Origin: Magnaporthiopsis rhizophila
Lineage: Eukaryota; Ascomycota; Sordariomycetes; Magnaporthales; Magnaporthaceae
NCBI GenBank assembly: GCA_003049465.1
Contig: PYSS01000075.1
Span: 124,001-188,000, forward strand
Direction of reading: 5' to 3'
DNA length: 64,000 nt
The notes below the pieces were generated by a model. The model saw only the letters and a list, made by a program, of their open reading frames with translations. It was not told the origin of the DNA and searched no databases. This document shows positions 44,828 through 55,760 of the stretch, piece after piece; position 1 is the stretch's first letter, and each line of letters begins with the position of its first letter. The position numbers and the translations under genes were made by a program.

Positions 44828-45308
44828 GCCCTCTAGGGTCGGACGGCGGGGAGTGTATCTGCTAGGCACAGCTACCCGACAACATATTATTGCTCAAGGA
44901 CTTCTTGCCGAGCCTTAGATAGCCACTCTTCGCTTGGACATTGCGATTACCTTACTCTGCTTTCAACTCATCAAGACCTCGGCAATTCGGGGAAGGCGAT
45001 ACAGTCGAGTAGAATGGTATTATTACACGGCTAAATGAGCGTCACTTGCAGACAGGTCGGTGTTGTTCATGTGTAGGATTTATTGCTCTTTAAATCCATA
45101 CGCCTCAAGGTATTGTACAGCCGCGAACCCCATGGCCGAAGAGTGCCCCCAAAATGAAAAAGCAAACCAAACCATAACGCATTAGGAGGCAGTCGAGTGA
45201 GGGCGAACCCGCTTGCCAGCCCATCATGACACCCGTTCCGAAAAGCAGACCCATGCCCTAAAAAAAAATATGAACGCGTGATAGAGAGAAAAAGACAGAA
45301 AGGCGGGC
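44828..45308. other. Convergent intergenic region
   Basis: About 480 bp between the stop codons of SQS1 and histone H2B. No gene is recognised. Confidence 0.5.
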
Positions 45309-45899
45309 TTATTTAGTCGATGAGGAGTACTTGGTGACAGCCTTGGTACCCTCAGAAACGGCGTGCTTGGCCAGCTCACCCGGCAGGATGAGGCGGACCG
45401 AGGTCTGGATCTCTCGAGACGAGATGGTGGACTTTTTGTTGTAGGCGGCAAGCTTGGAGGCCTCAGTGGCGACGCGCTCAAAGATGTCTGAGAGATTGTG
45501 GGTTAGAGTCGCGTCCCAAATATGGACTTGGAGCAAGATATGATTTGCACATACCGTTGACGAAGGAGTTCAGGATAGACATGGCGCGGTTGGAGATACC
45601 AGTGTCGGGGTGGACCTGCTTGAGGACTGTGGCATTGGCGCGTTAGCATGCTGCTACTAGATGAAGCCATACTCCCGCACACGACGAGGCCGGGACGCGT
45701 CTGGCTAGGCAGAAACAGTCGGTAGTGACTCACCCTTGTAGATGTAAGAAGAGTAGGTCTCCTTGCGGGTCTTAGTCCTCTTCTTCTTGTCGCCGGAGCC
45801 GGGAGTCTTCTTCGCGGCATCCTTCTTCTCGGCCGGAGCCTTGGAAGCGCTAGCCGGGGCCTTGGAAGCGGGCTTCTTGTCAGCAGCCTTCGGGGGCAT
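45309..45899 (-). CDS. hH2B: Histone H2B
   Basis: Core nucleosome protein. Exons 45899-45734, 45626-45555 and 45487-45309 give 138 aa, against 137 in the Neurospora protein as I recall it. Introns have GTGAGT and GTATGT donors. The N-terminal tail is Lys/Ala-rich ([20 protein letters not shown]). The fold reads [49 protein letters not shown], with the two joins inside it, and ends [21 protein letters not shown]. The lysine in AVTKYSSS is the conserved ubiquitination site. Unlike animal replication-dependent histone genes it has introns. It is paired divergently with H2A. Confidence 0.99.
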
Positions 45900-46105
45900 T
45901 TTTGCGGTCGGGTTTGGGATTAGAAAAGGATTAAAAAGTTGATGCTTGAGAAAGAGTGGTTTGGAATTGCGAGCGGCAGCTGCTGCGGATGCTGGTGTTG
46001 TGTGGTTGTGGAAGAAAGATGGGAAGAATATGGGTGGGAGACGTCAAGGTTCGGGGACGGTCAACCTTTTGTAGTTTGACGCGCTGGGCGGGAGCACTGT
46101 TACTG

Positions 46106-46110
46106 ATTGG
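46106..46110 (-). promoter_or_regulatory. CCAAT box upstream of H2B
   Basis: CCAAT on the H2B strand about 207 bp upstream of its ATG, directly beside a GC-rich GGGGCGGG motif (plus-strand reading). A second CCAATC lies near 46,340. Function is inferred from position. Confidence 0.4.
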
Positions 46111-47988
46111 GGCGGGCCTGCGCTGAGAAGCCGGCAGGGTGCGGGTGGGTTGATCTAAGGCGCGTGTGGCCCACCCAAAAAGACGACTTGTGAAAATGCG
46201 GGCTGGTCTGTGCACGACTGCGTGCGCGCGCAAAGTGGATGGAGCGGTGGTGTGGATTTATTTCGCCCAACCCCCCAGGCTTCCTCGATCCCTGCCACCA
46301 GCAGCGGTTCCACTAAACAGAGGCAGGGCTGCGAGCTCCATGATTGGTCTGTTAATGCGGCTCGCTCGAGCAACAAATCGACCCAGGTGGAAATCGAGCT
46401 TGTGAGGCCAGACGGCGGCGTCTGTTGCATCCATCCCCTGCTGCACTGCTCCCTCGCAACTGGGCTTCCTGGCAGGCACGCGTTCTGGCTCGATAGTCGA
46501 AATCACACCCACGCGTCACCCGGAGCTGGGAGCATTCCTCCTCTCCACGCTGCCCCGGGTCGGGACTTGACGTGACGCGACGCGACTTCCTCATCGCACT
46601 GTGCGATGCCCCTGGGAAGTGCCTGCCTGCTCCTAGATCCAGCCACCTGAGGTACCTCGCTCGGTGGCTTCTCGCCTTGAGCCCTTGGCTTCTACATGAA
46701 GGCCTGTCTGAACAGTGTCACATCTCCATTATGCCTCGTGAATCACGTGGACTATATCCGATCCAGCCCGCCGCTCGCCCGCCGTGCAGCATGGTCCACA
46801 GCCTCGGTGAGAGGTCCATAACCCCCGATATCCCACGGCCCAGTCGCCCGAGAGTGTCCTCTGACCCGCACCGGCGCCGCTCCCGCTGTCGTGTCTAGTA
46901 CCTTGCCAGCGTCTCTCCACCTCTCCCGCCGCTGCCAGATATGCCCACGAATTCCGGCAGCCGGGGACGGTGTAGCCCTTCAAAGAGACGCGTCAAACCC
47001 CGCGTGAGGCTGTCAAGACGGACTCAGGGCTCGGCCGCTACCCCGTGGGGTTGTAGATGTGCCTAACACAGATGCCGGCCATATTTGATAGAAAAACGCG
47101 ATGTGCTGCTCAATCTGGACCGCAAAGATGCTCATTCTGGACAAATTTTGAAGATATTCACACATCATTCAACCCGAAAAAAGGGCTAACTATAAACTCT
47201 ATCTTGCGCCTAAAAATGACACAGAAAAATGACCAAAAATAATGACAAAATAATTAAGAATGGAAGTGGAAAATGGCTTCATAAGTGAACTAGGATCATA
47301 AATACCGATCCTCTTTCATTACCCATCACCTATCCAACGTGGCTGAAGTTCGAAAATGAAAGTGGCCCATTCGAGTGTCTGGTCAACGACCATGGATTCG
47401 CAGCTGCAGGTCCACCTTGGGCGAATCGTGCCGGGCTGCAATCGCAGACCGACAATCGGATTCAAAGCGCCGGACCAGGGCTGCGGTGACAAGCCTTGGG
47501 GATCAGTGAGGAATTATGGATTGATTTGCGTTGGTCCTCGATGTCGGGCTGGTTCAAACGAGGGTAGACGGCGAGACGAGTGCAATCAGTAGCCCATACT
47601 CAGCCAAAGGGTGGGTGATTGGGGAGAGCAAGTGAAGAAAAAAAGATCGAAAAAAGAAAAATGTGTCTGTCCCGATTTCCAGCCTAGCAGGCAGGGACCA
47701 AAGTCGCAACAGGGAAAAGTGAGCACGAGCAGCCAGGAAGGGGGAGGAGGGACCAAGCGAATAATAAGGCAGCACAGGGGAACTCTTGATCCTGGGTTTC
47801 TGATCTTGGCTGGGCCCTGATAAGCACGGCATCCAGGTACGTACCGCCACCCTGCAGGACCCGAAAAAAAACAAGCCCAATGGTGTCAAGGTGTCGCGAC
47901 GCGCGAGTGGGGCGGGGGAGATTTCTCGTTGGCTGGCGTTTTACCCGGCCCGCGTTGCACGAACCCACCGCAAACCCAGCAGGCAGCC

Positions 47989-47993
47989 CCAAT
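47989..47993 (+). promoter_or_regulatory. CCAAT box upstream of H2A
   Basis: CCAAT on the H2A strand about 235 bp upstream of its ATG. Its position mirrors the H2B CCAAT element. Function is inferred. Confidence 0.4.
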
Positions 47994-48227
47994 TGGGACT
48001 AGCTCCAGCCTCCCCTTCAGTGATCCGTGATTTACCTCTCGACACGCGAAAAGTACTTAACCCTTAAGCTCCCCGCCAGCACACGCTCTCTTTCGGTTTA
48101 CAACTCTCCATCTGCAACTCACATCAACCAACGCGCCCTTTCATCGACAATTACCGCCTCCCAAGTCTTCCAGACTCAAACGAACCAATTTTCTCCCACT
48201 TTTTCCACCACAAACCCAACTTTCAAA

Positions 48228-48846
48228 ATGTCTGGAGGCGGCAAGTCCGGCGGCAAGGCCAGCGGTTCCAAGAACGCGCAGTCGTAAGTACCATCCAGCT
48301 TCATCGTCTGCCGATCGCGTGATCCGGCTTCGTCGGGTCCCGCACGAGGCGCGGCATTCCACCCGCCTTCGACGCGTCTTCTGCGATTCCGGCGCGTGTC
48401 GCTAACCTTTGGCATCTTCCTTCTAGCCGTTCGTCCAAGGCCGGTCTGGCGTTCCCCGTCGGTCGTGTCCACCGTCTGCTCCGCAAGGGCAACTACGCCC
48501 AGCGTGTCGGCGCTGGCGCTCCCGTCTACCTGGCTGCCGTCCTCGAGTACCTCGCAGCTGAGATTCTTGAGCTGGCTGGCAACGCAGCGCGCGACAACAA
48601 GAAGACCCGTATCATTCCTCGTCACCTCCAGCTCGCCATCAGGAACGATGAGGAGCTGAACAAGCTTCTGGGCCACGTCACCATCGCCCAGGGTGGTGTC
48701 CTGCCCAACATTCACCAGAGTATGTTCCACCGCTATATCACTTGGACAAACATTGTTTCATTACTGACTTGTCTCCCTTTTCAGACCTCCTGCCCAAGCA
48801 GACCGGCAAGGCCGCGAAGGGTGCGAAGCAGAGCCAGGAGCTGTAA
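48228..48846 (+). CDS. hH2A: Histone H2A
   Basis: Core nucleosome protein. Exons 48228-48283, 48427-48719 and 48785-48846 give 136 aa. The first exon encodes the tail (MSGGGKSGGKASGSKNAQS). The fold includes RSSKAGLAFPVGRVHRLLRKG, AGAPVYLAAVLEYLAAEILELAGNAARDNKK, the acidic-patch residues in RNDEELNKLLG, and VTIAQGGVLPNI. The protein ends in SQEL, the C-terminal SQE motif whose serine is phosphorylated at DNA breaks, so this canonical H2A also acts as H2A.X, as in other fungi. Introns have GTAAGT and GTATGT donors. The start codon follows an A-rich TTTCAAA context. Confidence 0.99.
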
Positions 48847-49417
48847 GCGTTGTCTGGTTTTTGGTTTCTTTTCTGGTTGGCTGCGTCTGGGTGTCATGAC
48901 ATTAGGGTCACGGTTTCGGGTTTATGGGTTGCTTTATTGCGTTTTGGGTTGTACATTAATTCCCCACGGCAAATGGTCATGAATTGAGCCTTTCTGAACA
49001 GCAAACACCTTTTCCCGTCTCGCTACTGTGTTGGTCTTTTCCGGGCGTTGGTTGAGCTCTTGGTCGTGAACCTTTCAGGCCGCCTCGGGTCCCCGCGTGT
49101 TAGGCCTGTCGCAATCGAGCTTCATCCTTCGTCGCCTCGGGTGTGCCACTGTCCAGCTCGCGTCTTCACCCTGTTTGCGCTCATGGCGCCTTGCGATAGA
49201 AATCCTTGATCTGCTGGGGCCTTGAAGCTTTTTGGCTCTACCATGAAACCCTATTCCCTCATGCGCAATCATCACGAACCGATCTAAAAGCTAAGCGCGT
49301 TCGTGCTCTGTCAACATTGAGCAAATCGCGCCTCTCTGGCCCTCAATTGATGGTTTTATATTTGAGTACATGTGCTTTCCCCGGCTTCTACCTGGAACAT
49401 CTTGCGGAGTCGACGCC
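48847..49417. other. Convergent intergenic region
   Basis: About 570 bp between the stop codons of H2A and the NDUFB9-like gene. No gene is recognised. Confidence 0.5.
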
Positions 49418-50047
49418 TCAGAACTTGAGCGGCGGAGGGGCTAGAGAATCATTAGCATTGCGCCCGGCCGGGTAAGCGCATGATATATGCGGAGACGGCA
49501 GACTTACGCTCGGTCATTGGGGGAGGCAGGTTTCTCTCGAACTTGGAGCCTGCGGTAGGTATCGGATTCTATAATCAGTAACCAATCCACATAACAAAGA
49601 GCCATGATCTTGAGCCGTCCGACGTGGCGCATACCTCCTGGGGCCGTCGGGTGGCAGAAAGGGTCAGGATGCTTCCATGTCTCGAGCAAGTTCTCCGTCT
49701 CCTTCAGAAGAGCCTGTCGCAACACGCCGTCCATCGCATTAGTCTTGTTCTGGGCGAGTGGACGTATTCGATCTCCGCACAGTTCCGCTCATCTGATGGG
49801 CCCAACATACTCGTATTTGCCGCGGCTCGTGGATGTTCTTGTTGGCCTCGAACAGTGACCGGATATACAGGGCTTGCCCCCGCCAAAGGTGCCTGTGGAC
49901 AGCCCAGTCGAGCGAGAGCTTGAGGGAGCGGCGGTAGAGCGAGCTATGTAATGGACCGTCAGCTGCCAGCTCCTGAGCCTATCTAAGAGGATGGGGCCGA
50001 GGGCCAACGGCAAAGCACACTCACAGCGCAGCTTGTCGGGTGGACAT
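49418..50047 (-). CDS. NDUFB9: Complex I accessory LYR subunit (NDUFB9 / B22 type)
   Basis: A mitochondrial NADH dehydrogenase accessory subunit of the LYR-motif family, located in the membrane arm. Five exons are inferred: 50047-50025, 49943-49811, 49713-49635, 49549-49508 and 49440-49418, giving 99 aa. The protein reads MSTRQAAL-SLYRRSLKLSLDWA with the LYR motif, WRGQALYIRSLFEANKNI, then LLKETENLLETWKHPDPF and PTAPGG-SKFERNLPPPMTE. Each join restores this conserved order, and introns are 67-97 nt with GT-AG ends. Exons 1 and 5 are only 23 nt long. Automated annotation can easily miss this gene because no single exon encodes more than 45 residues. Confidence 0.93.
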
Positions 50048-50950
50048 GGTGTCGAGATGTGATGGGCGCGGCGCCCTGTGGTCAGGATGGAGTGGGGATG
50101 GATCTCGTCGGGACAAGGCTTAGCTTCGCGAGCGGGAAGCCAAGGTCGTCGTCGGCGCGTCTCTTATCCAGGCGGTCCAGATCCGGCCCATTGACTTGGG
50201 TGGGTGATTGATTGATGTCGTCGTCGTCGGGGGTCGCACCACGTCTAGCTCGATGCGAAATGGGAGGCGTCGGGCACCTCGCTGCTCGAAATTGCGATTG
50301 AGGTTCTTTCCCTACGCTGTGGGTCCCATCCCAGAATCTGGTAACTAACGGTGCCACACGCCTGTCAGGCTTCGGAAACGTGCTGTGTGGCTTGTGCCCC
50401 TGCAACGCCCCGCGCTTGCACCTGCCTCTCAAAAACGCCGCCGTTCAAGAGTCCGAGTTGCATTCGAACGAGAATTGCATGTTGCCCCAATGCGAATTGC
50501 GTTATAAATGCATCTGAAACGATGTATGCGTGATCTCTCGTATCAATGGTGAGCTTTTTTTTATCTGTAGGTAAGAAATATGGGCGCTATGGATTTCCAT
50601 TGTGTTTATGCATGGAGCAAATTAGATAGAGACAGTATTACAAACACGGGTCACCATCATTTGTCTTCCCACCGGATATCCATCACTCCCGCGGATACTA
50701 TATCACAACTGTCTACATACAGTTACGGGGCTAAATCTTGATTGTATGTATTTAACCTCACCAAGAATCCATCGCCCAGTTCCCACACGGCACATGCTCA
50801 TTGTTGCTTATACTCGCATATCCTGGTATACAGTCTGCACCACTATCGTCTCCAAGCCAGTCGTTCTATCACCCGAATCTGAATAATATTGGTTGGTAGC
50901 AACCACTATTCATATGAAGGCCACTGCTGACGAAGCCTGCACGCTCCGAT

Positions 50951-50973
50951 ACACACACACACACACACACACA
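50951..50973. repeat. (AC)n dinucleotide microsatellite
   Basis: A run of about 11 AC repeats in noncoding DNA. Confidence 0.9.
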
Positions 50974-51036
50974 AGCAAGCTACAAGGGCTCGACTCCTAC
51001 ACCAAACATATTCTGATGATTACGCATGGCGGCATG

Positions 51037-51357
51037 CTATTGGATTAGTACACATCCCGCCCCCCTCAGCTTGGGCATCAGTCCATCAGTCAGTAGCCCT
51101 GGAGGCAAATCTCGATGGATAGTATCCTTGGATATGGATGAGTTGCCGTTGGCCAGATTTGGCGGTTCAGTAGTCCTGCCCAAACGGGCCTCGATGACCA
51201 CCCTTTTGTTCCGACCGTTGTGATACCGATGCATGGCACCCACAGGGCAAGAGCTCGATGCCTCCATGTATTGAATCGGAGCAAATGTGGTGTCAAATAC
51301 ATCACACAGTAACATCCGCTTCAACGGTGTCGAACCTCCAGTTACGAAAGAGGCCAT
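51037..51357 (-). CDS. Hypothetical 106-aa ORF, possibly a gene fragment
   Basis: An ATG-initiated frame (MASFVTGGSTPLKRMLLCDV...) ends at TAG. Codon use is mixed and looks less random than nearby frames, with no low-complexity bias. I recognise no family, see no signal peptide and find no obvious flanking exons. It lies in gene-poor DNA next to the RIP-like block, so it could be a remnant of a larger gene or chance. Confidence 0.25.
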   Translation of the reverse strand: MASFVTGGSTPLKRMLLCDVFDTTFAPIQYMEASSSCPVGAMHRYHNGRNKRVVIEARLGRTTEPPNLANGNSSISKDTIHRDLPPGLLTDGLMPKLRGAGCVLIQ

Positions 51358-52098
51358 CTATAACCATAATTGACGAAGAGTGCATGCAGGTATTCGGCTA
51401 GATTGCGCAACTCATAATACCAGTTTTGATTAAAAGCGACAAGTATCGGGTGGATAACTCACTACAAACCGGGCCTGTCTGGCGGCAGAAAGAAGAGTCA
51501 TCAGGCTTGGACGATGGATAAAAACGGTAGCCACCAACTTGAACCAGGATAGCTGCTCGGGATCCTCATGGGCAGTCCAAACCAACTAACGCAGGTGTAA
51601 ACTAGTCAACTTAGGATGCAGTAGCCTTACAGCTAATAACTAAACCCTAGGCGTGATGTTTGTGACCACCGCAACCATATATCTAATTGGAGCCCTAGCA
51701 CAACAAACCTCACAACCCTTCCATCTGGCCGGCATACATCCTTGCCAGGGGCCACTTCTGGAGACAGTGCCGGTGGCAAATGCGATAGAAAGATGGTCGC
51801 AACTGCACTGCGGGCAAGAACAGTGTTGAAATGTCCTCGACAGAGGGGCAGGGCTTGATGCGGGTACGGGACCCTGGAAGTGCCTCCGCTGACTGTCGGG
51901 GTTTGGTCGGGCCGTAGATCAAGCTTAAGAGTTAGGACTCGGGACACAAGTACAAACACACCCCTGTGGATAGGATAACACGATCAGATACCGAGATTCA
52001 TGATACAGGTTAATCTTCTTTGCCACGGCTCATTGAGGACTGTGGTTACGCGTGCAGAGTATATCAGCTTGGGTGTCATATCCATGCTGAGGCGATTG

Positions 52099-52250
52099 TA
52101 GGGACGGCCAAAACCCATAGGACCCAAAAACCTAAAAAACCCATTTGATCCAAACCCAAAAAATGGACCCAATGGGTACCCGTTTTAGGTTTGAGTTTTT
52201 GGGTTTGGGGATTTAGCGGGTTTGGGTTTTGGGTTTTTTGGGGTTTTTAA
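52099..52250. repeat. Imperfect inverted repeat at the edge of the AT-rich block, hAT-like terminus
   Basis: The top strand is A/C-rich from about 52,109 (repeats of AACCCA and ACCCAAA) and turns G/T-rich after a centre near 52,170 (ACCCAATGGGT), with GGGTTT words to about 52,250. The two arms can pair imperfectly. The start, TAGGGACGGCC at 52099, resembles the TAGGGATG-type ends of Ac/hAT transposons, which also carry short subterminal repeats. The identity of the element is inferred. Confidence 0.5.
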
Positions 52251-53309
52251 GTCTTTAAAATTTACAACTTTTTTTTTAAGAGGTAAATTTTTTTTTTATA
52301 AATTTTATGGTTAAAACTGGTATATTAGGTAAAAATTCACGGTAAAAGGCTTTTAAAAAGGGGATATTATTTATTAATAAAAAAGATATAAAAAAAAGAT
52401 ATATAATTAAATAACAATATAATAATTTAAATAAAGCAATAAAAATGGGCTTTAAAAGTTTAAAATATATATTTAAGGTTATAATTTTATAAAATGGTTA
52501 TAATTTGTATTATATTTTATTCATAAAGGAAATAAATTGGTATTATTTAATTAATAAAAATAATAATTAAAATAAGGATATAATCATAATTATATATTAT
52601 AAATTTAAATTAATATGGAATATTTTTAATTTAAATAATTAATAATAAATTAAACAGTTAAATTATAATAAATAATAATTAAATTATAATAAAATAATAA
52701 TTTTTAAATTAAATTACCAGTTTATTTAAATATTAGGGAAAAATTGTTCAAATTTTTCCCAATTTTTTACAATAAATATAATATTTTTTTAAAAATACCA
52801 GATCCTATAAAATAAAATACTGGTATTATTATTATTAGAATTTTATTTGATTTTCCTTTTATAAATCGGGCTTTATTAAAAGTAGGTTTTTAGTATTACC
52901 AGTATATAATATATGCTCTTTTAGAAGCTGGATTTAAAATAAGATTTGGAAGTCCTACTTTTATTAGAGCAAATTGGTGGAAATACTGGAAGATTGGCCA
53001 GATTGGGAAATAAACTATTTATTTGGCTAAATTTCAAGCTAAAATTAAAGTGGTTGCTAATTTTCTGCATTTATAAGTGCAATATTATAACCGGAATTAT
53101 AATCTCCAGTTAAATAATTGCCCGAGTATTTTAAAATATAAAGATTAATATTATTATCCGACTGGTTTTTAATATTATTATTAAATATAATAATAAGCCT
53201 GCCTTTAACTGGCTTTTTATATTATGCCAATATTATATAAATATTAATAATATTATTATTATTACCGGCTTTAGCGTTATATTTATTTTCAATTTTAATT
53301 ATATCATTA

Positions 53310-53465
53310 TTTTTAGCTTTAACTTTATTTTTAAATTTATTTTGGGTTTAAGCTTTAATTTTGGCTTTAATTTAATTTCCAGCTTAATCTCCAGTTTGGC
53401 CTCCAGCTCGGCCTCCAGCTCGGCTTCCAGCTCGGCTTCCAGCTCGGCCTCCAGCTCCAGCTCCA
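53310..53465 (-). repeat. 12-bp (LEAE)n minisatellite with decayed flank
   Basis: At 53392-53465 the plus strand repeats CTCCAGCTCGGC with small variants, giving ELEAELEAELEAE on the minus strand. The rest of the minus frame continues as LEIKLEIKLKPKLKLKPK toward 53310, keeping the alternating pattern while E and A codons become K and I. This is what C-to-T / G-to-A decay of the same repeat would produce. It is the only clearly GC-rich island in the block. Confidence 0.8.
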
Positions 53466-54000
53466 TAATAATAACAAAAAATATAATATTTATTGTAAAA
53501 ACCTTAATTATTATTATTTTATGCAAAAGCGGAATAATTTGGGGATTAAGTAAAATATTTATATCCTTTCATAACCTTTTATATAATAAGGATAAAATAT
53601 ATATTTTTAAGTATAATAATAATGCACTTGGTATAAATAATACTAAAATTAAAAGCTGGGAAAATATTACTAATATATAAATATATATATAAGTATAAGG
53701 ATTATAATATAGCGGGTTATAATTAATTTATCGGCTATAATATAAATAATAAACTTCCTAATAAATTTTTGGATTGCCCTAAAAGTAGAAAATTAAATCT
53801 GCAAATTATACAGGCCATAAATATTAGAAACGAATTTTTTAACCATACATATAAAAAGAGCTTTAAAAATAAAAAGTTTTATACTATGCTGGTACTTGCG
53901 GATTTTTCAAAAAGCCTTAATTATATTATACCTTTATGCAATAACATAAGAAAAAATTGTAACGGTCGAGGGTAATGTTAAAAATAACTATTGCATATAA

Positions 54001-54185
54001 CAGGGTAACCTACCCTGTAACCCCTACCCTGTAGCCCTTATACCAGTTAGGGCTAAGTTATATAATTAGCTTAAGGCTAGGGTATGTACCTAGCCTACCC
54101 TGCACCTCCTGTACATTTGGTTGGGGCTTATAATTGGTTATGCAATTCACCTACCCTGCAAAGGTTGTGCACGCAACCTACCCTG
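54001..54185. repeat. Cluster of TACCCTG / CAGGGTA repeats
   Basis: TACCCTG occurs at about 54011, 54025, 54096, 54152 and 54179. The first forms a 17-bp inverted repeat, CAGGGTA-ACC-TACCCTG (54001-54017). The words are separated by related T/A/G spacers such as AAGGGTTATGCA. Confidence 0.75.
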
Positions 54186-54913
54186 TAAGGGTTATGCATG
54201 CAGCCCACGCTTATAAGCCTAGCTTATAAGGGCCACTGCCCTGCAAATCATTTATTTTATAAAGGGTTAACACCTACAAATTACTAGCTTTATAAAGGCT
54301 ATAAGCCTATAAGTCACCCGCCCTTTAAATTGCTCTCGATTTAATTAAGTCAAATTTGTCAGCCTAATGCGGAAATGGCTTTGGTAGCTATGGGTCGATT
54401 TTTTACCAGCCTTATACAAAATAATTTATTGGAAATTGGGCTAGGGTACTGGAACACCCGCACGGTAAAATCCAGCGGTACTGATATTGGAAAATATATA
54501 AAAGAATAAAATTGGCTGCCCTTTATTAAAATAATAAGCTTATAGCCATAATTTGCTTAGGGCCCTGCAGTATTAAATTATAATATTTTTCAGGGTTTAA
54601 TCCAATTGAATATGCGCCTGCTGTCCCTGTAATTAGCGTTTTATTTCCTTTGTGTATATTATTAATTTTAACAGGTTATAAGCCTGGAAAGATCCTGGGA
54701 TTAGCACGGTTGCGGAGGTTTATCGAGTATTAATTAGCGCTTTATTATAGCAATTGCGGAGGTTAACCAAACCTAAACGTATTATTTTAAAAATTATAAA
54801 AGGCCTGCCTTAGTGCAAAATAAACCTTAAGGATTAACCCTGTAGCAAAAATTCATAAGAAGTAATTAAAACCCGATATGGGAATAGTTTCAGCGATTAT
54901 TGCAGCGCTTGGA

Positions 54914-54974
54914 CCATTTAGGTTATGTGAGCGACCGTTATAAAGTGTGGGCCATTTAGGTTATATAAGCAACC
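54914..54974. repeat. Pair of 23-bp direct repeats differing only by G-to-A
   Basis: Copies at 54914-54936 and 54952-54974 match at 20 of 23 positions. All three differences are G in the first copy and A in the second (54927/54965, 54929/54967 and 54933/54971); two are TG to TA changes, the expected RIP product on the opposite strand. Confidence 0.8.
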
Positions 54975-55627
54975 CGCTAAAACCCTTATATTTTAAATCA
55001 GCAATTATTTTATAATTATAATGCTGCAAATAATTTTATAAGAGGAAAAATGTACTGAAGCTGCTACCAGTTAAATGCAGTCTTTACTGGACTTAGTGGC
55101 TGAATAGATGCGTATATTTATTAATAAGCGCTGAAAAGCGCTAATACCTAAAGCTAAGTGCAAGTGTTATAAAGCTTTGCGTTTGGTTTGTTATATAAGT
55201 GTTATAGCGCTTTATGCAATTTTTTACAGCATTATTAAGTGCTATATAAATATAAATTGTACTATATTTATAAGGGTAACGTTGCATAAATTGGTATGCA
55301 GCTTAATGGAAAATTTACCTTGATTAAGTTAATTTATAATTTATTTTATACGTATAACCCTTACGGTAAATATATTGGAGCGGTTAGGGTTACGGTTCGC
55401 TAATTTAACCGGTATTTGTAATGTTTTAGCATTTTTCTAAATGCTAAATAGCTATATTTTAAAAATTCTGTTAAAATACGTGGTATTAGAAAATCTTTTA
55501 ACGTTTAAATAACGTTTAGGTTAACTAATAATTAATATTAAGGCTATTTTGCAGTTTTTTTACGAGTCGGTGAATTTTTTCAGGCGAAAAAAAACTTGCA
55601 AATCTTATAAAAGCCTTAAAGATTGGT

Positions 55628-55760
55628 AACCTTTAGGCTAATTGCAAGCAATTATTAAGCAACGGTTTTAAATCCTAAAAGCTAGCAACCTTTAGGCTAA
55701 TTGCAAGCAATTATTAAGCAACGGTTTTAAATCCTAAAAGCTAGCAACCTTTAGGCTTAT
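55628..55760. repeat. 59-bp tandem repeat, about 2.2 copies
   Basis: The unit beginning AACCTTTAGGCTAATTGC starts at 55628 and 55687, and a partial third copy starts at 55746. The two full copies are identical over almost the whole unit, so this duplication postdates most of the decay seen around it. Confidence 0.9.

Larger units (their letters stand above)
45900..48227. other. Divergent histone H2B/H2A intergenic region
   Basis: The two start codons are 2.3 kb apart. CCAAT elements lie near each gene. Between about 47,050 and 47,340 the sequence is distinctly more AT-rich than its surroundings, which could be an old insertion. Open frames here show no family resemblance. Confidence 0.6.
50048..52098. 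other. Gene-poor transition region
   Basis: This links the last housekeeping gene to the AT-rich block. An (AC)n array lies at 50951-50973. An ATG-initiated 106-codon frame (51037-51357 minus) and a Cys-rich open stretch near 51,641-51,850 (minus) have coding-like composition but no recognisable family, so they may be gene fragments. Confidence 0.5.

Noticed and set aside
53342..53680. Plus-strand Ser-rich frame over the minisatellite
   Set aside because: It is produced by the repeat itself (ASSSASSS), and the flank is AT-rich decay.
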